Of a DNA stretch of 64,000 bases, positions 19,106-26,726 are shown piece by piece (the first letter of the stretch is position 1; each line of letters starts with the position of its first letter). Source of the stretch: Candidatus Methylacidiphilum fumarolicum (lineage in GTDB: Bacteria; Verrucomicrobiota; Verrucomicrobiia; Methylacidiphilales; Methylacidiphilaceae). Both the position numbers and the translations under genes were made by a program. The notes below the pieces were generated by a model that saw only the letters and a program-made list of their open reading frames with translations, was not told the DNA's origin and did not search any database. The stretch covers positions 620,001 to 684,000 of the forward strand of contig NZ_OX458932.1 of the NCBI RefSeq assembly GCF_949774925.1, in the 5' to 3' direction.

Positions 19106-19606
19106 CTAAATAAGCTCTCTAAACATCACATACACATCGACACATCCATAGATAGGATGGCGGAAAGCTTTTGGAATTGTCCCTACAATTTTAAAACCTA
19201 GTTTTAACCATAGGTTGATTGCTGGATAATTGGTACTGACAACATAATTAAATTGTATAGCTTGAAAGTTTTGTTTTCTTGCATTTTCTATCGCATGCTT
19301 CCCCATGGCTTCCCCAATGCCCCGTTTACGGTAAGGTTTGGCAACAAAAAAGGAAGCATTGGCAATGTGATTCCCAAGTCCAATAAAGTTTGGTTTAAGG
19401 AGATAACCGCCGACAATTATACCGTTAAGGCAGGAACAATATCTCCAAACTGGTGGAGGAACATTCCAAAAATTAAGAAAATCGGCATAGGAAAATGGGA
19501 GAGAAAAGGGATAAGCAGTTTGTTCTTCAACAACGGATTTAAAAAGAAAATAGAGTTTTAAACAATCCTCATTTGTTGCTTTCCTGATGATAAGTTCATC
19601 GGACAT
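19106..19606 (-). CDS. GNAT-family N-acetyltransferase
   Basis: A 166-residue Gcn5-related acetyltransferase. The acetyl-CoA-binding motif is visible as FFVAKPYRKRGIGEAMGKHAIENARKQN (R/QxxGxG/A as RKRGIGEA), followed by the beta-strand QFNYVVSTNYPAINLWLKLGFK, typical of motif B. The N-terminus LIIRKATNEDCLKLYFLFK also fits. The acceptor substrate is unknown. It is convergent with the membrane-protein pair, 7 nt apart. Confidence 0.88.
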   Translation of the reverse strand: MSDELIIRKATNEDCLKLYFLFKSVVEEQTAYPFSLPFSYADFLNFWNVPPPVWRYCSCLNGIIVGGYLLKPNFIGLGNHIANASFFVAKPYRKRGIGEAMGKHAIENARKQNFQAIQFNYVVSTNYPAINLWLKLGFKIVGTIPKAFRHPIYGCVDVYVMFRELI

Positions 19607-19744
19607 AGGAAAAAAAATCTAAAATTTTTTACAATTACTATATCCTTTAAAAGGTTAAAGGGATAGAATAGGACTTTTGAAAATTGATCAATTGCTAATG
19701 GACACTTTTTGTGCCAATGGCATAGGAATAAATATAAGTTAACG

Positions 19745-21109
19745 ATGGATCTTTCGAAACCTACGGAGAAACAGAAGCTAGTAAAATCGCTGAATGCCTT
19801 TGATCTTTTTTTGCTTGGAGTTGGAGCGATCATTGGATCAGGAATTTTTGTATTGACAGGAGTTGCAGCAGCAAGGGAAGCAGGCCCAGCATTGAGCATT
19901 TCTTTTGTCTTTGCAGGCATTGTATGTCTTTTTACTGCATTCTCGTATGCTGAATTTGCTTCTGTCATTCATTCAGCTGGAAGCGCTTATACCTATGCCT
20001 ACAAGATGATCGGAAGGTTTGCTGGATGGATTACAGGCTGGTGCTTAATTTTGGCCTATCTTTTGACAGGTGCAGTTGTTTCTATTGGATGGTCGGCGTA
20101 TATGGTGGATCTACTCCATGCTCTCGGAATCCCTTTCTCATCCAAATTTGCTCATGCTCCATCGGAAGGAGGGGTAATGAATGTTCCAGCAATGGGAATT
20201 GTCTTTTTGATGTCCCTTTTACTTTCTAAAGGAGCAAAAGAAAGTGCTTGGTTTAATCATTTTATTGTAGGTTTAAAATTATTGGTAATTCTTTTGTTTA
20301 TCTTTATTGCCTCTAGACATATTGATCCTTCTAATTGGACCCCTTTTATGCCTTTTGGATGGAAAGGAGTGATGGGAGGAGCGGCATTTATTTTTTTTGC
20401 TTATCTAGGGTTTGATGCGGTCTCAACGACAGCAGAGGAAGCTAAGAACCCTGGAAAAGACTTGCCATTAGGGATCATTGGGTCCCTTGTGTTTTGCACT
20501 TTCCTTTATATCCTCGTGGGTCTAATGCTTACTGGTGTTGTTTCTTATAGGATGCTGGATGTAAAAGATCCAGTCGCTTTTGCTTTAATACAGGTAGGAG
20601 AGCATCTGGCAGCATCGATTGTAAGCATTGGAGCTTTAGGTGGTATCACTTCGGCTCTTCTTGTTAATATGTATGGACAGAGCAGGATATTCTTTGCCAT
20701 GTCTCGTGATCGGTTTTTACCTTCATTTCTAGAAAAGCTTCATCCTAAGTTCAATACTCCTTACCGAATCATACTTGGTTCAGGTTTTATTATGGCTTTA
20801 CTTTCTGGTTTTACGCCAATTCAGACAGTTGCTGAGCTTACAAATGTTGGGGCTTTAACAGCATTTATAATGGTCTCGGTATCTGTTTTGGTAATGAGAA
20901 AGAAATACCCCGAGCTGGTGGCTCCTTTCAGAGCCCCTGGAATGCCATGGACTGGCATTCTTTCCATTGTCAGTTGTTTCTTTTTAATTGCTCATTTGAA
21001 CAAGATTGTCCTTATGGCTTTCGTAGGCTGGCTTTTTATTGGTTTTGTCATGTATCTATTTTACTGGGAAAATCCTCTAGATAAAAGAAAGAGAGGATTA
21101 CGGTTATGA
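19745..21109 (+). CDS. APC-superfamily amino acid permease
   Basis: A 454-residue transporter with about 12 membrane spans. The first helix carries GVGAIIGSGIFVLTGVAA, the substrate-binding motif of the APC fold, and later FIFFAYLGFDAVSTTAEEAKNP, typical of cationic amino acid transporters (CAT/YfnA type). NMYGQSRIFFAMSRDRFLP is also conserved in that group. The ATG at 19745 (MDLSKPTEKQ) is preferred to a TTG at 19709. Import of amino acids by proton coupling is likely; specificity is open. An IS607 remnant follows. Confidence 0.92.
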   Translation: MDLSKPTEKQKLVKSLNAFDLFLLGVGAIIGSGIFVLTGVAAAREAGPALSISFVFAGIVCLFTAFSYAEFASVIHSAGSAYTYAYKMIGRFAGWITGWCLILAYLLTGAVVSIGWSAYMVDLLHALGIPFSSKFAHAPSEGGVMNVPAMGIVFLMSLLLSKGAKESAWFNHFIVGLKLLVILLFIFIASRHIDPSNWTPFMPFGWKGVMGGAAFIFFAYLGFDAVSTTAEEAKNPGKDLPLGIIGSLVFCTFLYILVGLMLTGVVSYRMLDVKDPVAFALIQVGEHLAASIVSIGALGGITSALLVNMYGQSRIFFAMSRDRFLPSFLEKLHPKFNTPYRIILGSGFIMALLSGFTPIQTVAELTNVGALTAFIMVSVSVLVMRKKYPELVAPFRAPGMPWTGILSIVSCFFLIAHLNKIVLMAFVGWLFIGFVMYLFYWENPLDKRKRGLRL

Positions 21110-21226
21110 GGCAAATAGGTAATAGACACAGGCAAAAAGAAAAGAGCAATTTTAAAGAGCTCCCTCTGTCCTAGGAGCGTAATAAATAGTTAATAATATA
21201 GCCATGCCAAACTAGTTAATATATGC

Positions 21227-21720
21227 ATGGCGAACCTATATACGCTGAAGAAGTTTGGCGCGCTGATCGGCCGGAGCGTTAGCAGGCAGTAGCAAAAGGC
21301 GACAGGAAGGAGGAGCCCTCAAATGTACTTGGGCAAATCGGCGGTATTACTCCCATGAGGGCTACAAGCAGGTGATCGGCCAAAAGACGACGAGAGCCTA
21401 GCACAAGCTCCTATACAAGAATCTCCATTGCCGGGCAAAAGGGGATCTGAAGGATCATCGGTAAGCGTTGGAAAGATTTTGTTTGGCACAAGGGATGACG
21501 GTGGCAGGACGGCTGGAGGATTGAAAGCAGTGGACTAAACTACAAGAGAAAGAATTTCCTGCGTCTGATAGGGAAACAGAGCGTGATCTCCGAGATTGTG
21601 GTGGTGCACAAGGACCGGCTAGTGGCTTGGACTGCTTCGCGGAAAGCCTAGGCGAATGCTGAGCTGGAAGCAGGACAAGCTTGTGAAGGAAGGATATGCC
21701 GACCAAAGCGGATTGCCAGC
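21227..21720 (+). pseudogene. IS607 tnpA (serine recombinase) remnant
   Basis: The first 21 codons read MANLYTLKKFGALIGRSVSR, the MerR-like helix-turn-helix start of IS607 transposases, then a stop at codon 22. Shifting frame gives NRRYYSHEGYKQVIGQ (the NRRYY motif) and later ISEIVVVHKDRLVAW, the serine-recombinase helix E region. Several frameshifts make it non-functional. The catalytic Ser region lies in the damaged middle and was not recognised. Confidence 0.75.
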
Positions 21721-21799
21721 AAGAATGTGGAAGGTAGCCCTCAAGGATGGCTAGGAAGTGATCGTAAAGTGTGAGTTAGCCTCCTCTATGATGATCAAC

Positions 21800-22940
21800 T
21801 CAAAGATCCGGTGCCATCAGAGATGGATAGAAGAAGCAAAGCGGGTTGCTTTCTAGATATTCCACTCTCTGCAGCGACTTGTTTCTGTGTTAGAAAAAAG
21901 AGAGCCGCCCACTTCTAAATTTCACATGACAAAAAAGAGCGGCAAGCTGTCATCCTTTTGAGCTTTTGAAAGGACTTACGGAAGGGCAATCGGAAAGCTG
22001 CCAAGAGTGAAGCTGCGTCAGTCGATTGGATGCGAGGAATGGAGGTGCCAGGCTTTTGAAGAGAAGGCAAGAGAGTGTATTCTGCTCATGAGTCTTGGAG
22101 GTGGCAAAAGGATGGTCACTCTTTTGTTAGCTAACTTAAAGATTTGGGGCATGATAAGCCTTGTTTTAAAGGAAAAGGAGGCGGTCATTCCCTACGCAAC
22201 TAAAAATTCCTAAACGATTATAGGAGGAAGCGGTCGGGATAGAGGCTCTACTTTCTAGAGTTTTCACGGATAACCACGGGAAAAAATATGGGAGAGGGTT
22301 TAGGGAATAAGCCAAGACGCATCCGTAAGCACAACCTAGGGGAAGAAAAAGCAGGCGGCCTCATGTGCGCAAGGGGCAAGCAGAAATAGAGAGGTGGATA
22401 CATACAAGCCTAGAGCCCACTTCTTACATTACGAAGAGCTTCGGTACTTGTTTCTTGAGGATCTACCTAGATATGGGAAAAGCCTCAAGTAAAGAGCTTT
22501 CCAAGGGCATCCTACCAATGCGTAGCGGCATGCTTCAAGAGCGAATCGAATTGCTGGCGCCTGCGGGAGGTTCCCGTCGAGAAAAGGTCAACCCAGCCCA
22601 TAGTTCTCAGCTTGTCCGCGGTCTGAGTATGTTCTTCCTAAGCATCGCATGGGGGGGACAAGTTTGTGTATCATTATGATGAGTGTGCTAGCTATACGGA
22701 CAAGGTTGGCACATACAACCTCAAGGAAAAGATTGGAGATCGGGAGGTTCTTCTGTGGATGCCGCAGAGCCGGCTGCATGCGATGCTTTTGGAGGGGTGT
22801 ATCTGTAATAGCGGCATACCAGCTTATAGGAATTCCGATGAGGGAGACTGTTCCGGAGCAGACGACGCCAGGCACCGGAAGCATGACGGTTGTAATGGAC
22901 TCGACGATGTGCAGGTTATAGCCTGCTTCTTCAGAGGACG
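21800..22940 (+). pseudogene. IS607-associated tnpB remnant
   Basis: The downstream ORF of the element is broken by many stops. Pieces recognised in different frames are PRVKLRQSIG near 22000 and, near 22665, CASYTDKVGTYNLKEKIGD, the end of the zinc ribbon plus the RuvC-III motif with its Asp kept. The C-terminal open stretch 22666-22977 is a by-product of this decayed gene and should not be annotated as a protein. Confidence 0.65.
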
Positions 22941-23149
22941 AAACAGTCTTGTCAATCCTGGGGCATTCCCGGTCTAAAACCAAGGCGAAAAGAACGATCT
23001 TGGATCAGCCCTAAGCATGTCCCGAGTATATTTTCAGGAACAGTTTAGTTAAGCTTAGAATAGAAAATAATAGAATGTCATTTTAAGTTAAAATTTGAAA
23101 AATATAGCCTTGACTTGAAAAATAAAAAGATCGAAGATCCGAGCAAAAA

Positions 23150-23533
23150 GTGAAAAAAATAGGCTCTATTCTATCCCTTGTCGCTTTGTTCGGTATTGTG
23201 GGGGCCCATTGGGTTATTATTCTTTTTTTTGCTTATGGGAAAATGATCTCTCAATATTCTTCCAGCTATGGGGTTGAGAATGGGGTGGCAATGACTTTTG
23301 ATGGGAAACATCCTTGTTCTATTTGTAAAAAAGTGTCAAAAGAACAATTCAAGGAAGCAAAAAAGATGGCATGGTCTAAGTCTTTGAAAAAGGCTCCTCC
23401 CATGATTACTGCTTCCTTGTCTATTGATGTTGAAAGAAACAATTTGCTTCTACAAACTCTTTATCAAATCAAAGAAAATCCAATAATTCTTTCTTATTCA
23501 CCTATTAATCCACCACCCAAGTCTCTTTCTTAA
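23150..23533 (+). CDS. Small membrane-anchored protein with HPCSICK motif
   Basis: A 127-residue protein starting at GTG 23150. It has an N-terminal hydrophobic segment (SILSLVALFGIVGAHWVIILFFAYG) and then TFDGKHPCSICKKV, a CxxC motif found in small proteins of Verrucomicrobia and other phyla, sometimes beside metal or TonB-type uptake genes (recalled, not searched). The C-terminal part has no recognised domain. A periplasmic metal-binding or redox role is possible but unproven. There is no clear Shine-Dalgarno; the gene lies 100 nt after the IS607 right end. Confidence 0.6.
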   Translation: MKKIGSILSLVALFGIVGAHWVIILFFAYGKMISQYSSSYGVENGVAMTFDGKHPCSICKKVSKEQFKEAKKMAWSKSLKKAPPMITASLSIDVERNNLLLQTLYQIKENPIILSYSPINPPPKSLS

Positions 23534-23744
23534 AAAAAGAAGAGTGCTAGACAGGATGGATAAAAATTAGCTCTTCATTTTGGAGCATTCCATTGGTTGT
23601 AGCACAGAGAAGAGAGGATCGGTCTTTTTTTCTAAAAGCCATAAGCTCTTCTTCTATTGAATGGTAAAACCTAGAGCGTAGTAGCTATCTAGTTCAGCAG
23701 ACTTTGGACAACTATCTAGTAGAAAAGAAAAAAGGGTGGTATGT

Positions 23745-24269
23745 ATGATTAAAAAAAAATTTAAAGAATATGTAGAAGCTCATTATGTAGACGTTTATCG
23801 GTTTGCCATATCTCTATGCAGGCAAGTAGATAAAGCATGTGATCTAACTCAACAGACTTTTGTTTTGCTCTATACGAACAAAAATAAAATTAAAGATGAT
23901 TCAAGAATCAGAAACTGGCTTTTTACAACTCTTTATAGGCTGTTTCTTCGATCGAAAAAAAGGGAAGAACGCTATCAGTATATGGAAATGGAAGAGATGG
24001 AAAATTTTCTTGTGGTCGAACACAAAGGAGAAATAGCTGTAGATAGTCAGTTTGTTAAGGAATGTCTCATGAAAATTGACGAACCTTACAGAATTGCCCT
24101 TTGGTTGTATTATATGGATGAACTTTCCTATCTGGATATTGCGGCAATATTAAATGTTCCTATTGGCACCGTTATGTCCAGAATATTCCGTGGGAAAAAA
24201 CTGCTTAGAGATTTAATTCTTGAAAAGAGAAAAAGAAAAGTTCAAAATCCCAAAAAGGTTTCAGCTTAA
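23745..24269 (+). CDS. ECF-type RNA polymerase sigma factor
   Basis: This protein of about 174 residues has the two-domain ECF layout. Region 2 covers YVDVYRFAISLCRQVDKACDLTQQTFVLLY, and region 2.4 includes IRNWLFTTLYRLFLRSKKR. Region 4 has EPYRIALWLYYMDELSYLDIAAIL followed by VPIGTVMSRIFRGKKLLR, the helix-turn-helix that reads the -35 element. The ATG at 23745 is preferred over GTG 23736. The gene is followed after 13 nt by a small ORF that could encode its regulator. No classical transmembrane anti-sigma factor follows. Confidence 0.88.
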   Translation: MIKKKFKEYVEAHYVDVYRFAISLCRQVDKACDLTQQTFVLLYTNKNKIKDDSRIRNWLFTTLYRLFLRSKKREERYQYMEMEEMENFLVVEHKGEIAVDSQFVKECLMKIDEPYRIALWLYYMDELSYLDIAAILNVPIGTVMSRIFRGKKLLRDLILEKRKRKVQNPKKVSA

Positions 24270-24282
24270 TAAGGAATTCCAT

Positions 24283-24507
24283 TTGAAAAAGATTGGTTTT
24301 AAGGAAAGGAAAAAAGAGAAAAACCAAAGGATAGAAAGAAGTTGTGTGCCTATTCATCATAAGAAATTGTTTTTTTATCCTGAAAAGCAAGACCCATTAG
24401 ATCAAATTGTTAAGGAATCCATTGAAAAAATAACGCCACCCATTTCTCTCAAAAAAAATATTCTTAAGGCTATCAATGATTTTGAAGATAATAGTTCTCA
24501 AAAGTAA
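24283..24507 (+). CDS. Small basic protein downstream of ECF sigma
   Basis: A 74-residue ORF starting at TTG 24283, with AAGGA at 24271-24275 and 7 nt spacing, 13 nt after the sigma gene stop. The open frame extends further upstream inside the sigma gene, but the internal TTG has the better ribosome site. The product is Lys-rich (FKERKKEKNQRIER) with a C-terminus DPLDQIVKESIEKITPPISLKKNILKAINDFE, a pattern seen in short cytoplasmic ends of anti-sigma proteins. No membrane span or zinc motif is present. Its role as a sigma regulator is inferred from position only. Confidence 0.5.
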   Translation: MKKIGFKERKKEKNQRIERSCVPIHHKKLFFYPEKQDPLDQIVKESIEKITPPISLKKNILKAINDFEDNSSQK

Positions 24508-24597
24508 CACGTGTATACTATACAATTATTCGATTATCCCTTTAGTAGAGAACATTTTGTAAAAGTTTGTTACAAATGTTAAATTTTTCCTAGGCTG

Positions 24598-24627
24598 TTG
24601 ACTCCATTTGTTTCTTTTTTATATAGT
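24598..24627 (+). promoter_or_regulatory. Sigma-70-like promoter candidate
   Basis: TTGACT at 24598-24603 and TATAGT at 24622-24627 are separated by 18 nt and match the -35 and -10 consensus at five of six positions each. It would transcribe the 24.65-25.7 kb stretch, including the 39-residue ORF and the ParA-like gene. Confidence 0.45.
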
Positions 24628-24870
24628 AGTGGAGAAGCTAAATGGCCTGTCTAATAACAAAGTGGAAGTACATGTAAGTGTAGACTGCTTCTAGTATAGC
24701 ATTCCGACTTAAGATGGGAGCAGGTACTGCCTGTCTTAGCACCAGATAAGCATTGCTCAGACTTTAAATCAGGCCAAATACTAAAAGCTTGTATTGGGGG
24801 AGGGGGAAATAAGGAAGTAGGGAAGCTAGAGGGTCTTGCTTAATGATTCTTAATAAGAATTAGGAAATAG

Positions 24871-24990
24871 ATGAAGGAGCCATTATTTTGGAGCGATGAG
24901 CCATACTCTTTTCACAAGACTTCAGTAGACGATACTGAGGGTGAATTGTTGCTTGTAGTTTTTCTACGGTACCTGAAGGAAAGAAGCTAG
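24871..24990 (+). CDS. Candidate 39-residue protein upstream of ParA-like gene
   Basis: ATG at 24871 follows AGGA with 5-6 nt spacing, a better ribosome site than most genes here. The product starts MKEPLFWSDEPYSFHK and ends VVFLRYLKERS; it is acidic in the middle and has no recognised domain. Its stop lies 22 nt before the ParA-like start, so it could be cotranscribed. It may also be a chance ORF or the end of a decayed gene. Confidence 0.35.
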   Translation: MKEPLFWSDEPYSFHKTSVDDTEGELLLVVFLRYLKERS

Positions 24991-25012
24991 ATTTCCGTGG
25001 TGGTCAAACATC

Positions 25013-25726
25013 ATGCTTAAAAGTTATCTTTTCATGTCAATGGGTTCGAAAGGTGGAACTGGTAAGACCACTGCAATGCTACTTATTGCTGATTGGTTGA
25101 TGCGTAAGGGAAAACGTGTGCATGTGATTGAAGCAGATCTTGAAAATTCAGGGAAAGCGGGAGGTATCAGCCACTGGTTTAACGATTGCCTGAAGCTTGA
25201 TATCCGAAGCCCCAGAGAATGTGATATGGTGATGGAGGCAGCTGCAGAAAATGAATATACTATTATCGACTTGCCAGCTAATAGTGGGGCAGAAATCAAG
25301 CAATGGTGGAAAGAAGTAATCACTCCTGAAGTACTTGTGGAACTCAAAGTGGACGTGATTGCGGTAGGTTCAATTACTCCATATCCGGGTTCAACGGGAG
25401 GCATTTTTGATTGGTCGGCCGTGCTCAAAGATAGTTGTAAGTATTTAATTGCAAAAAACATGATGCATTCAAAAATTCAAAATTTTAGTGATTATTATGA
25501 CTCTAAATCGGGTCAGTTATTTAGAAAAAGCTTCTTGCCGTATGAAATTAAAATCTCCACGCTTTTGCAGGAAGCGATGCAGCAGTTGATAAAAACGGCT
25601 TTAAGGCCTTCTGCTGCTATAGAGGATAAATCAATCCCTCTTTTATTAAGACAAAGGATCAAAAACTGGTATCAATCGGTATTTGATCAATTGGAAGGCT
25701 TGAATATTTTCCAACATTTTTCTTGA
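25013..25726 (+). CDS. Orphan ParA/MinD-like P-loop ATPase
   Basis: A 237-residue protein with the deviant Walker A motif SKGGTGKTT near residue 12 and EADLENSGKAGG as the following ParA-like segment; TIIDLPAN is the Walker B region (DLPA in place of DxPP). This set matches the small TraL/StbB/MobD-like ATPases of plasmids better than chromosomal Soj. No ParB-like protein or centromere-like repeat is nearby. The start could be at 25013 or at internal ATGs (25034, 25040). Its neighbours are an ECF sigma factor and a secreted protein, so a plasmid origin of this island is possible. Confidence 0.75.
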   Translation: MLKSYLFMSMGSKGGTGKTTAMLLIADWLMRKGKRVHVIEADLENSGKAGGISHWFNDCLKLDIRSPRECDMVMEAAAENEYTIIDLPANSGAEIKQWWKEVITPEVLVELKVDVIAVGSITPYPGSTGGIFDWSAVLKDSCKYLIAKNMMHSKIQNFSDYYDSKSGQLFRKSFLPYEIKISTLLQEAMQQLIKTALRPSAAIEDKSIPLLLRQRIKNWYQSVFDQLEGLNIFQHFS

Positions 25727-25791
25727 TTCAATTTTTGAAAATTCATGAAAAACGAATAAAATTTCTCCTAAGGAAAAGAGGAGGGATTCCA

Positions 25792-26253
25792 ATGAAACGT
25801 GCCCAGGTTTTGTTTTTCCTCTTGTTATTTTTATTTCCTTTCTCTCTAATTGCCCAAAGAACTCATTATGATTGCGATAAGAAAAAGATTGTAATAATTG
25901 TCAATGGAAAAGTATTGAAGCCTACAGATCCTCAGGCTCAAGAGGCATTAAAGAAGATTGAAGAGGAAATGGCGGCGTTTGACAATTGGCAGGATACTCT
26001 TTGGAGGGATTTTTCTAGACTCGAAGCCTTTCTTTTGGATGAAGAAAGAGAAATGATGAAAATTCAGCAACAGCTACTTGAGGATCTTGAAAAGACATTA
26101 GCTCCGCTTCGGGAAGTACAAAGAAATTATAAGAGATCTATGCCTTTACCTAGAGAAAGAGAGTGGTCTTATCCTAAAAATGGTGCCATTTTAGTTTCTA
26201 CCCTCTCTGGCAGCCAGTGCTCCAGCCAGAGCCTTGGGCTTGGCTGGTGGTGA
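25792..26253 (+). pseudogene. Secreted helical protein truncated by IS200/IS605
   Basis: The ATG at 25792 follows a strong GAGGAGGG. The product has a signal peptide (MKRAQVLFFLLLFLFPFSLIA, then Q) and a long charged helical region, about residues 50-115 (AQEALKKIEEEMAAFDNW; LEAFLLDEEREMMKIQQQL), probably a coiled coil. The reading frame then enters the GC-rich left end of the IS element near 26200, so the last 15-18 residues (LSGSQCSSQSLGLGWW) come from the element. The native C-terminus is lost. Before truncation this was an exported periplasmic protein of unknown function, 65 nt after the ParA-like gene. Confidence 0.6.
26222..26247. repeat. Left-end hairpin of the IS200/IS605 element
   Basis: CCAGCC at 26222-26227 pairs with GGCTGG at 26242-26247, enclosing an inner AGAGCC/GGCTT stem. 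Such subterminal imperfect palindromes are what TnpA of this family recognises on single-stranded DNA. Confidence 0.7.
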
Positions 26254-26261
26254 AGGCCGCC

Positions 26262-26678
26262 CTATTCCGGCGTTTTCTGCCGTTCGATGTACTGTTTGAG
26301 GACGGTTAATGGGGCGCCCCCGCACGTGATAACGCAGTAGGAACGGCTCCAAAGAACTGCCTTACGATAGAAACGGGCGACCGTTGTGACAAACTCTCTG
26401 CGGAGAAGCCTGGAAGAAGTTGTCTTGAGATTGTTCAGGGAGCGGCTGAGTTCAAGATTTGGTGGCAAGGCAACCAGCAAGTGAACGTGGTCAGATTCTC
26501 CGTTGCACTCAAGCAGCTGTCCGCCCCATCCCTCCCAGCGCATTTCCGCAATAGCACGCAACCGGTCAAGCATGGGGCGGGTGAGCGCCTTGCGGCGGTA
26601 TTTTGTGACAAGAACTAAATGGTAGTGCAGCGCGTAAACGCAGTGATGCAGAAGGTGCAAACGCACTTGACCTCTCAT
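26262..26678 (-). CDS. tnpA: IS200/IS605 transposase TnpA (Y1 HUH)
   Basis: A 138-residue REP-type HUH transposase that cuts and joins single-stranded ends. The N-terminus VYALHYHLVLVTKYRRKAL is typical. The metal-binding HUH motif is HVHLLVALPP (His64, His66) and the catalytic Tyr is Tyr130 in LTVLKQYIERQ. Length and motifs are those of active family members. It diverges from tnpB with a 21-nt gap between ORF ends. Confidence 0.93.
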   Translation of the reverse strand: MRGQVRLHLLHHCVYALHYHLVLVTKYRRKALTRPMLDRLRAIAEMRWEGWGGQLLECNGESDHVHLLVALPPNLELSRSLNNLKTTSSRLLRREFVTTVARFYRKAVLWSRSYCVITCGGAPLTVLKQYIERQKTPE

Positions 26679-26726
26679 TACACTAAATGATAGACCATAT
26701 TGCTGGCCACTGTCCAGCGTCGCCTC

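Larger units (their letters stand above)
21200..23046 (+). mobile_element. Decayed IS607-family element (copy B)
   Basis: This 1.8-kb stretch without intact genes holds, in order, a broken serine recombinase (tnpA) and a broken TnpB, the IS607 order. It is somewhat richer in G+C than its neighbours and has frameshifts and stops throughout. It ends in the same tail as copy A: AAACAGTCTTG at 22943, ACCAAGGC, GTCCCGAGTAT, AGGAACAGTTT ending at 23046. Element borders are approximate; the left border was not defined by a repeat. Confidence 0.75.
24508..25012 (+). other. 505-nt spacer with promoter and small ORF candidates
   Basis: Between the small ORF and the ParA-like gene lies a stretch with a promoter-like pair at 24598-24627, a short ORF at 24871-24990 (both listed separately) and a G-rich run near 24797-24808. 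No tRNA, CRISPR repeat or clear transposon end is visible in the rest. Confidence 0.4.

Noticed and set aside
22365..22679. 104-residue plus-strand ORF in the IS607 remnant
   Set aside because: It is a chance open stretch in a decayed element; no family pattern.
22588..22983. 131-residue minus-strand ORF in the IS607 remnant
   Set aside because: It is antisense to the decayed TnpB C-terminus, which has recognisable RuvC-III and zinc pieces on the plus strand.
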